64,000 nucleotides of DNA from Didymodactylos carnosus (lineage: Eukaryota > Rotifera > Eurotatoria > Philodinida > Philodinidae), in assembly GCA_905250885.1 (NCBI GenBank), contig CAJNOQ010000156.1, positions 1 through 64,000 on the forward strand, written 5' to 3'. Positions 24,701-36,700 of this stretch are shown here, piece after piece (positions within the stretch are counted from its first letter, which is position 1; each line of letters begins with the position of its first letter). Under the pieces are notes generated by a model. It made no database searches. It saw only the letters and a program-made list of their open reading frames with translations, and was not told the origin of the DNA. Position numbers and translations under genes: made by a program.

Positions 24701-27700
24701 GTTGGACCAGCTGCTCAAGACGGATCATCATGGCGTCGATCCGATCAGGGTGTTGGACCAGCTGCTCAAGACGGATCATCATGGCGTCGATCCGATCAGA
24801 GATCACCAATAATCGATGATACGAGAACAACGACAGGAGCAAAAACAACAGCTTCGGGAGGAGTTATTACTAGTCCAGCTTCATCTGTCAGTTCAATGTC
24901 ACCAGAACGAAAACAAGAGAAAAAACCGGGTATGTATGCGGTGACATAAGCAATCGTTTTTTCTATATAAATTGTCATTTTAGATACAGACGATTACACA
25001 AAACATCGTCGTACTTCATTAGAAGATGCTTTTAAACCATTACAAGTTGGTATAACAAATCCCACAGCTGTCTCACCAACAAATGAACGAAATCGAGTAT
25101 CATCATCGCACGATCAATCTCCTGTTGGAAAACAAGGTACACAAAACAGTCAATCGAGCATGGGTACTATATTTAAAGAAGCATTAACTGGTACGCATGA
25201 AGATTTAACACAACGTACTAATGTTCGACCAACAATTTTACCTGAATCCTATAATAATGTAACACAAAGTCCAAAAGAGACAAGATATAATTCCGAGAAA
25301 AATTTACGAGCAGTTGATGAAATCCCGTCAACCAAACAAATGACATCACCATCATCAACAAAAAAATATCCATCGACTGATTCAAGTTTTCACGAAGGTG
25401 TGTTTTTATCTGAAAGCAAAATCGAAAGAAATTAGATAATGTAATTTTGTTGTCTTTTTTCTTCTAGAAAACAAACCAATTCCACCTCAAACATCTTCTA
25501 TAAAACAAGCTACGAGAATAAGTCCAGATACTAGTTTAGGTATGTTTGAAACATTTATCATATCGAAAATTCAAAAAATGTTTAACCGGCTCTCTATAGC
25601 ATATAGTAAAAATAGGTGTGACAATGAGAAAATTGTAACGATGTACTCCCATCTTTCTTCTTACTTTTTTCCTAACCCAAAATTGATTAGTTAGTTTTCA
25701 CAATCGAAAATGGATTCTTTTTGTCATCAAATATTGCAGGTAAAAATGATTCACATAAAAAAGTAGAAGATATGGCTTCTCAAAACTCGCCATCACAACA
25801 ACCTTCTTCTCAAATGTATCACGGAAAAACGTATCTACAATCACCAATTATGTCAGACGATACTGACGATGATCTAAGCGATATATCAGAAGAACCTGAA
25901 GATGAAATAATCGATTCGGTTAAGACAGTTGTCCATTCGAATAATGGTGCGATAAATATACAAGATAAAAAATCAGATTTTTCTTCCTCAGTCGAGGATA
26001 AAAATCAATCGGAAATATCGCCGACATTAGACAGAAAAAAAAAACAACCGGCACCAATAGCTAATAATAATACTAAATTACCAGCAATTTCCTCTTCGGA
26101 AAAATCTGCCATCACTTTACCGGACGAATCATTAACAACACAAAAGCCAATTAATAATAATGCATCAAAAGCTCGCGTACACTTTACAACTCATATAGAG
26201 AGCGATGAATCAGAGTCAGAGTCAGAAGCAACTTCACTATCCTCATCGTCTGTTGAGGAAAATTTGCCTGTTGTTGAGTATATGTCACCAACTGACCAGA
26301 AGTTACATGTTGATGATATGCAGAAGCAAACAATAAGCGAGATAAACAAAACAAAACCTGATGAAAAAAGAGCATCTACTTTTACCAGCAGACGTATTCC
26401 TGATCGTAAAACTGAAAATATTGTAAGCAAAGAGGATTTATCTACCACGAAGAAAAAAGCCCCTTCTCCACCACATTCTGTCATTAAACAAGATACATTT
26501 CCTACACAACAAATAAATGCTCCTTCTGATAAATCTATAAATAATTCAGATTCATTTGTCTCTCAGCAAATTATTTCCGAAAGATCAACTAAGCCTCTGA
26601 ATGATAATGAAATATCTGATGTATCAGCTAAAAATGCCGAAACTTCAGATAGCAAACAGAATAAGAACTTCCCTATCAATGAAATATCATCTTTAACAAC
26701 ACGTTCGAAAGAGCAAGAAGAGGATAAGAAAAAGGGTGATTTTAGCAGAGTTGAAAAAAATGATTCACCGAAACAAAGTATTACACACACGACCAACAGT
26801 TCAGTTGAAGAAAGTGAAAGTGATTCTGACAATGCCACTCATTCAGAAACTCTAAGTCAGAAAGCGACTGTACATGATGCAACGGAGTTGGGTGAGTTTA
26901 ATTGGTTACGCCTGTAAAAAAATGCATGGAAAATATTTTAAACCTCTATCTGATGTAAATTTTTGACATAGGGACGGGAGAATTTATTATTAAAAAACTA
27001 ATTCAAATAACTGCACACTTTAGCTCTTTTTCTAACTTCTAATGTCGAATCGATAAATAAAGTTAATAATAATACTTGTAAATCGCTTATTATTTTTTTC
27101 TGAACAGTGGTTTTGTCGGAATAACTTTCACTTCTGCTATATTGAAAAATAAGTTAACGTTTTGGGGACTAGTCAAGTGGGAACTACGCTTTTTGTTTAT
27201 ATAATTTTTCCTGATGAAATAATTTTGCTAATAATGTTATTATATCTCTATTTAAATCTCTATTTGTACACAAAATTGATTTTGTGTTTTTCGATAGTTT
27301 TAGTTTAGAATACTATAATGAAATATTTTTTCGCTTGTATTCTAAAAGACTAAAGCTTATATCAACATGGTATGAAAATATTTAGCTAATTAAATTTATG
27401 TTGAATTATTGAAATAATATAATCTCTAATAATTTATGTCTTTTTTTTTCTTCTTCTGTTTATAGCAACAATGCCATTATCCGAATTGAAAGACTATTAT
27501 GATCTTCATAATATTCAATTGATGCAGCCAACAGAAACATCACCAGTTGGCCTCAAATTAACTAAACAAACTGAACGATTACAATATATAATTACAGCCG
27601 TTTCTAAAGGCACAAAAGCTGAATTAGCTGGACTTAAAGTAAATGATTGGTTAATTAAAATAGAAGATCGTGATATTAGAGAAACAGAATTTAGTGAAGT

Positions 27701-30700
27701 ATCACAAGAAATTAAACATTTATTAACAACTACGGGCAGAATTAATATGGTTGTGGCACGTAAAAAAGAAGAACAAGAACAATCAACACTAGAAACAACA
27801 TCACGTACAACACCACGATCAACAGAGAGAATAGCATTGCGACACCAGCAACGAGAACAACAACCACAATCCATATCAAAACAGACAAATGCACCATCAG
27901 GTAGGTGTAGTTTTTCAAAATTAAGAGTTCATACTCTATGCTAGATATACAAGTCTAACAAGGGAACCCCCTGAGATTTTAGAAAAATATATGGGGTCTG
28001 GTAGAGCCAAGTGCGCTGATTACAAATATAATATTTTTAACTACTACCGTTAGCTTGTTGCTGAGTTAGAATAGTTTTATTTTACTTTGGTCAAAAAATG
28101 ACCTATTTTCGATTGATCACCGATTTTTGCAGATACGTTATTCACATTCGTTTAATATGCTGTTTTGTTAAGGAACTCTTCATCTACAATATGGTATATT
28201 GGACATAACAATTCGACGTATAGTATTCGAGAAAGAAATAAGCATTTACTGCTTCACCCTTTCTGTGGGTTGAATTATTAAGAAATAGATAAAGTTGAAA
28301 GCTAACTGATACTTTTATACTGATAATAAACGTTAAAATCAAATGTAATATACCATAAGAAAGTATTTTGAATTCTCTACAAATTGACATATTTAAAAAT
28401 ACAAAATTATTTTTTCGTACAGAAATATAGGAGCAAAAAAATTACGATGCATAGCAAAAGATACGTGTACAGTAAATGCTTATTCGTTTCTCGAATACTA
28501 TACATCGAATTGTTATGTCCAATATACCATATTGTAGATGAAGAGTTCCTTAACAAAACAGCATATTAAACGAATGTGAATAACGTATCTGCAAAAATCG
28601 GTGATCAATCGAAAATAGGTCATTTTTTGACCAAAGTAAAATAAAACTATTCTAACTCAGCAACAAGCTAACGGTAGTAGTTAAAAATATTATATTTGTA
28701 ATCAGCGCACTTGGCTCTACCAGACCCCATATATTTTTCTAAAATCCCAGTGTGACATTTGGGGATGTTTCCTCACAAGTTATAAATGATTTTTCTTTTA
28801 GTTCAAACTCCAAGTTCATTATTAACAACTGATATTACTCGTGATACACCCGATAATACTCAAGTGAGATTTCGTCGAGATTCTTCATCATCTAGTTCAT
28901 CACCACAACGACGTACACAATCTCCTGATGGAGGTGCATTTCGTGTCGGTCTAACAAATCCAATGACAGATGATACAAGTCCAACAAGAAAATCACCAAG
29001 ATCTGTTTCAAATGATGAAGAATCTCGTTCTCGTAGTCGCTCACCATCGAACCCTACAACTGACAGAAAATCACGATCACCAACAAAACCCACAATTGGC
29101 ATTATTTCTCGTCATCCAGATGATAAATGTACATCATTTTTTTTTTTTATTTTATAAACATAATCTTTTTTTAATTTGTCGTTTTCTTTTCTTTTTTTTT
29201 CTAGTATCACCAAATAGTGTCGATCAACAATTATCTAATGCACGTATAATTCAATTGAAAGAAGCATTAGGACTCGATTTTAATTCATATATACCTGAAG
29301 GTGATGATACAAATCAAACACATTTCATCAGTAATGTTCAATTAATGGCGGAAAATGCGGGTTTAAGAAATGGTGATAGAATTCTTGAAGTTAATGGTGT
29401 TAGCGTTACTCACCTTGTTCATGAAGATGTAAGACGATTAATGCAAAATAAAAAACCATTGATTCTTAAAGTTCTTTATTCACCTGAATATTTGGATTTG
29501 ATTGAAAATGCAAAAAAAGATAAAAATAAAAAAGGTATCTGCATTTCTTGCGTTTTTTTTCCTTTTTCTCTCTTCACTATGGCATACTAATTTTAGAATC
29601 ACGAGGTAGTACTGGTTCACCACCGCCAGCCTATGAATCATTATCCGATCAACCTACCGGTTCACAATCATTAAGTGAGAAAATTATTTCTTTTTTTAAA
29701 AAAATAGTTCAATATGGAAATTATTTTATTTTTTTTTCTTCTGTTTAAATAGATACCAAGTCTAGAAATGATGAAATGAAATCGCCTAGTCAACAAAAAT
29801 CATCTAGTAATGTTTATGAAAATGAAAATAAGAAAATCGTACCAGATAAAACGAACAAAGATCGTCAATATGATTCAACTGTTATTTTAAACGATGATAA
29901 AGGTGAATTAAGTATTAAAAGATGTTATTTAAGAAAAAGTCCTGTTTATGATGGTTATGGTCTAGTATTAAAATATCAAAATAATTTACATTTAATTGAT
30001 AAAATTGAAGAAGATTCACCAGCTGATCATGCTGGTCTAAAAGAAAATGATATTATTCTATTTGTTAATGAAAAAAATGTTGAAAAATCAACACATGATG
30101 ATGTTAAAATTTTTATTCGTTCTCTATCAACATCAAATACAGATATTATTTTAATATTAATGAATAAAAATGATATACCACGATATCAAAAATTTCAAGA
30201 ACATAATACAATTGATTGGCCAAATGTATTGAATAATTTAACATCAAAAAGTAAGATGTATCATACAATTAGCAAGTACAATAATAATAATGATATTAAC
30301 CAAAAAAAAAAAAAGATAAAATGATTAGAAATAATCATTTTTATTTTTTTTTTTTATTTTTTCTTGCACATTTACTTAATGCATGTTTACACTTTGTATT
30401 ATTATCATTGCATGGCTTCTCAATAAAATATTACTAATATTTCTCTTCAACAATGCATATTTTTAGTCCTATTTTCAAAACAGTAATTCTCTCATTTAAA
30501 TGAAATTCTTATTATTTATTTTCATTACTAAAGTAATTTATATCTTTTGAATTGTGTATGCTATTTTATGAATGTTCCGTTTTGTTTTACTTCTATCTCT
30601 TCAATGCTATTGTTTATTATTGCAAATTAGATATTTTTAACAATAATAACTACGACAACAATAACAATAATAACAATAAATTGAACAAATTGTCTATAGT

Positions 30701-33700
30701 AAAGAATTAGTGAAATCTATGTCTCATGAATAAAAGTATAAATCTCATGTGTACTATGACAATTTATAGTATCAGTTGTATATACATATAAAACTATTTT
30801 CTTCATATATACTAGTCAATACTGTTAGACTATTATTTCAATCTGTAAATAAATTGTTTGAGAACAATTTTGATATACTAATATAATGCTTTCTTTCATT
30901 CTAATTTTAAAATGCATGATCCACTTATATATCTATATCTATAACAGAATTATTATTATTATTATTTCATTTTTGCATGTTTTATATAAGGTAAGATTCA
31001 TTAAATTTGGAGTAGTGAATTATTCATACGTGTAGTATCTAGTTTAAACACAAAATAATAATAAAAAATAAATAATAATTCATTTTTCTAGCACAAAACC
31101 CAACAAATCAGACTTTGAATTCAGCCTCCAATATTAATGAAATATCAAAGACCAAAGAAACAGTTTCTCATCTTTCTTCACCATCAATTTCATCTGCATC
31201 AAATAGTTCATTACCAGCTGGTTCAAGATTATGTAAAGTTTATCCATCTAGTAATCATACAGCTGGTTTTGCTTTAAGTGGCAATTCTGGACCACCGTTT
31301 CTTATATGTCAGATAGAACCAAATTCTCCAGCTAGTACAGCCGGTATAGTTCTCAATGATGCCCTATTATTCATCAATAAAAAATCTGTTATGGACGTAT
31401 CGTATGCAGAAGCCGTAAAAACGATCAAAGATGCATTACAAGACACAGTTGTCGAACTAATTGTTAAAACAACACATGGTCCTAATGAATTAGGAGAAGG
31501 AAAAAATAAAAATTCAATATCATCATCTATCGATAGTGATGATGGAAATAGAAAAAAAGGTTCGGCTAGTCTTGGCGATGATGATCCAATTAAAAAATAT
31601 AAAGGTAAATGTATAATGACTATTAGTCTATTATCTTTTACATAATAATACAATAAAAAAAAAAATAATAAAAGGGCTAGAGCTTTAATATTTTGCACTT
31701 CTACACAGCAAACAGTACGAGAACTGAACATGTTTTTTGATCATCAAAAAAAAAAAAAAAAACATGAATTGATATCATTCACTCTGTAAAATCACTGGCC
31801 TTCTCTTCTTCTTATAACTAACGCGTTAAAAAAAAAATTTTGACTACAAATTTATCGTTATAAATTGAGTAAATTTTTTTGTTTTTTTAATATAGATACA
31901 ATATAAGACTCAAATAATTGAAGCTCATTTTATTAGAAAATTTCTGCGGACACTTTTTTTCGTACAAAAAGTATATGTTTATTTGAAAATGACAGAGGAT
32001 CAGAGAAAAGCATTAGTAATGCGGCTTATTTGTCAAAAAACAATATCTTCTTTTCATGTACTCTAAAAATAGTGATATATTTTAAACAAAGACAACGATT
32101 AGTTACGTATTGTGCTTACTTTTTCTATAACAAAAGCTCATACTTGTATTTGTTGTTTTTTTTTACTTGCTCACTCAATAACACAAATCTTCTCTCTTTT
32201 CTCTAGCATAAAACATTTGCTTAGTTTTTCGTTAAGATTCTTTATCATCACGGGCAGCAGCACTACTTCTAAGTCAATCAAATAGTTGATTGTTACAATA
32301 TATATATATATATTCATATCATTAGACTGTCTATATTGCGCGCTTCTCAATCGTTTAAAAAGCGTTTTATTTATAAAAATATTGATATTTTCGGTGATTC
32401 ACTTATTAAAATAAAATAAAAAAAATAAATATTTTTTAACTTACTATCTAAGACGTAAAACTTTTATTTTACAAACATGAGATTATTTCCACTTCTTGGC
32501 ACAAGAATATTATATAAGAGAGGCAAGTTAACCTCATCCATATTTTTTTATTTTTCTTCTCACGTTGCTGTTTGCTGTGGTTTGAGTGTCAATATAAAAT
32601 AAAAATATATTAACAGTCCACAATCAAATATGGCAATTGTTTCTTTAGAACAACGAAATAAAGAATTATCATACAGTTTACGTTTATGTCATTTACATAC
32701 AAATGGTGATATATCGGCAACATTTGGTTTTGAATTAAGTGAAGTTGAAGGCCTTGAATATCCAATAATACAAAAAGTTGATCCTGAATCACCAGCTGAA
32801 GCTTCCGGTTTATTATCAGATGATATTTTATTAGAAGTAAATGATCGAAAAACCAGAGGTTTAGGCTATGAAAGAGTTAAAAAATTAATTGATAAAGCAA
32901 AACGTGATGGTCGATTAGATATGTTAGTATCCGATGAACAAACATTTGAATATTGTAAAACATCAAAAAAAAAATTTCGTCAACCCGATATTAAAGTTCT
33001 TCATATTTATCAAAAAAGTAGGTCATCAGCCAATATAAATAGTGCTAGTTTCAATAAATTACCAATATCTGCTACAGTAGACATTAGTCAGAATTCTACA
33101 ACTAGTGAAAATAATTCAGATTCAGATGATGGTACACCAGCAAACGAGATTAAAACTACGACTACAACGTCTAAAGAAGTTATACCTTTGAAAGAGAAAC
33201 CACAGTCTACAACAACAACGGAAAATCAGAGGAATGTATCATCATCTTTAATGAATACTGCACAAAAAACATCTTCTCCTAATACTCGTGATTTGAATTC
33301 AGCAGTTTCAACAGCAGCAAACACTAATGATATTTCTAAACAAACGGTTATGCGCCCATCAACAGTAGCACAACGATCAGTAACTAAACCTCCAGCAGTA
33401 GGTAGTTTACCAACGGCAGCTCCTGTACAGACACAAGCAGCAGGAAAGACTAGTGCGACGACTGATGACAAAAAAGGGGGCAAATCAAAAATAAATAATT
33501 TTTTTTCAAAAATTACCGGAAAAAAACCGTAAGATATCTAGTTTAAACACTTTTTTGACTTTAATAGAGGATTTTCTAATTCCATATCTAATAATAGCAA
33601 GTCTTACCGTTCACTTTCTAATGATTTTTCGGATTTTTTTTATCGACTCATAAAAAAAAGACATGTTAATGTAATCAATCTCTCTCTCTGTCTCTCTCGT

Positions 33701-36700
33701 AGATAGTGATGTATGAATAGTATTGCACTATTGAAACTGTTAAATCTCAATCATTTAATGCTCTTCCAGATTGCTTTGCTTGCACAACCAATGAGCGACA
33801 AATTTTTTGTTCTTTTTTTTTTCTCTCTTTGTTTGTATTATTTGCAATAAAGTACGGTATCACACTGCACATTCCTTTCCTCTTATTGAATGTTATTTAC
33901 ACACGTACTTGAATGATTTTTAGTAAAAGCATGATTAAATCAAAAAAACAGCCAATATTTAGATTATAAAAACAGAAATTAGTTTAATTTTTAGTAGTAT
34001 TTTTACTTTATGCACGTTAAATATATATATATATATATATATACATCTGTAGAATAGAACACTGTAAAATAAATAAATTATCTTTATTCGAGCATTCTTG
34101 CTTTATCATTCAATAGCTTCATTGATTATCTCTATTAACTAACAGGTAAGCTTATCACTACGACAAAATGGCTTTTATACAGATTTTAATTTAAAATTAT
34201 AATCTCTGAAATGCATGTTTATTCATATTATTTTAAATTGAAAAGTTATAGAAGAGATTTAAATGAGAATTGATCGATATTATATGTGATTACCTATCAA
34301 AAATCTATTTAGAAATTGATAGTCCTGGTTGATAGTCTTTACTCGTCTGTTCATTAGCCTTTTTGTAAAATTACATTCCGACATTAACAGTATGGATGAC
34401 TTTGATGAAACTAAATTTCTCTAATCAAAACAGTATTCTAAAGTTTCTTATTATAATCAGAAAATGCAGAATATTTGATTTTCTATAGAGCAGTACATTT
34501 GGTTTCAGAACGGATTGAGATTTTCGTAACATATAAAGTATCAGAGTGCTTTAGTTCTTAATTTTTACTAAATATGATTTTATAGTGTCATTCATGTGTT
34601 TCACAAATAGGCGACCTCAATAAACACTCAACGTTTTGTTTTATGCATTTTTCTTCATTTGGCAAGTTGAATGTATAACAGTGTATGCTACAATGTGATC
34701 TTTGAATAGACTGATACATGAAAAAATTCTGTAAATTGAGGCATCCTAATACTGCAAATATTATACCAAGGAATTTTATCTCGTTTCTAAATCAAACGAA
34801 TAGAGAATTAAAGTCTACATTTTCTATTTGTAAAATGAATACTGTATTGATTAGAAAGCAATTTAGCTTTCAAAACTGATTAATTATTTGTCAGCTACCT
34901 GTTAAAAAGTAGGTGAGATTTAAGTGTAGATTATAGATCATCTTTTGTTACGTTCTACTCCTGCGCAGAAGAATTTTCTTTTTCGAACTGTATATATTCT
35001 AACGTTGATATCCCATATGATAAAATTGGAATATGCCGTTAAATACAAAAGGCTCTTTTTTTAGAATCCTCTCTCTTCTCCGCGAAAAAAATACCATATT
35101 TCAGTTTCTCTCTTGTACTTGCATGCGAGAACAGTTTCAAGTTTACATCTTTAGCTCTATGTTGGCAGAATTTTTCATTAGAATCGTAATGTGAGGAATG
35201 TTCTCTAAATTTAGGCATTTTTGTTAGTCATTGTTTGTTTAATACGATAATGTACATTACAAATCCTCTCAGACGAGATACAATATATATTCTCATAAGA
35301 AATACAAATTCATATTTCACAATGTATCTGTTTTAATCAGCAACGAATATTTTGGCAAGAAACTGCGTTTCTCAAAAGAGATACATTATTTCCCATTTCT
35401 ATATTTCAAATAAAAATAAAATTAAAGAGCAGTCGAGATTATCTTAAATGGTACTTAATATTTCCGACGTTGATGTTGGAAAAGATTTTCTTTGAACAAT
35501 ATGGCAGAAACGTCTTTTTTGAGTTTGCTTTCGTATCCATGATAATTTTCTGATGATTGAGGCAATATTACTTTGAGCACTGTTATTTATACACATTTCG
35601 AAAAAATGAAATTTGAATTGTACATTAATGAGCCTTTTAGATGAGACCCTTTTATCTTCAAGGTTAAGCCAAGTCGAGTGATGGAGTTATTTTGAACCAG
35701 TTAAAGTATTTGTTTACCACTTATAAGACAATCTCGATTGCTTCTATCTCATATTTAATTTGATTTTTATTTGGAATATAGAAATGAGAGATATCTCTTT
35801 TGAAAAATGCAATTTCTTGCCAAAATATTCGTTTCTCAAAAGAGATACTTCTTAACTGATTAAAACAGATACATTGTAAAATATAGATCTGTATCTCTCG
35901 TGAGACAGACGTAGTCGTACATTGTAATCACATTGACAGTTTTAGTTCATTTTTTGAATATTCATCACTGATTGATAACTTAAATTGTACACAATATAGC
36001 TATTATCATTATACCTGTAAATCAAGTAAAACAAACTAGTTTCTATACCTATAGCAAAAAAACATGATGAGGCACATAGATGCTATTAATTTTTTACAGT
36101 TTTCGATTTATTATTACGCATGTTCCCTCCTCTTTTCCGAGGACAAATAACGCTTTTAGACATATTGATTTTTTGTTTTCTAATTAAATATTAAGAAATC
36201 CATGTCATCGAACCAGATTTTTATTTATATGTGTAGAGGAAAACCGGTTATTTGATATTATTTATGTAATAAAAGGAAAAGTAAAGATATTTGTTTAAAA
36301 CATAGAAAAATGACTCGCAAGAGCAAACCTTTTTTGAGACATACCGTTAACAAAATTCTAAATAAAAATTCAAAAAAATTAACTAAAAGTAAGCACTATC
36401 AGATTATTGAATATAAATGATAATTTTCTATTCTTCTGTAAATTTTATGATTAACGTCAATATTCTTTTCGGTTGTTTATTTAATTTTACTTATTTTTAG
36501 GCGAAACATTAGCACAAAAAGCTCATGCTCCATCTCCTCCTGGTATCAAAAACACCACAACAACTCATCCTATACGATCAGCACCATCATTGGAGAATCC
36601 AGTAATATCAGCACCAACACAAAATTTTCATCCTAATACATCTCATTATTCAACGGTTACATCAACCGAAAGTTTTGATTATTTGAGCGGACCACGAAAA

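Noticed and set aside
24465-24848. Frames on both strands over the 51-bp repeat
   Set aside because: Shadows of the repeated coding exon. The sense frame with the PDZ domain joins its neighbours in phase.
31605-32616. Splicing exon 31092-31604 directly to 32617
   Set aside because: Exon 31092-31604 ends in phase 1 and the 32617 acceptor needs phase 2, so the join shifts the frame. Joining to 36501 keeps it.
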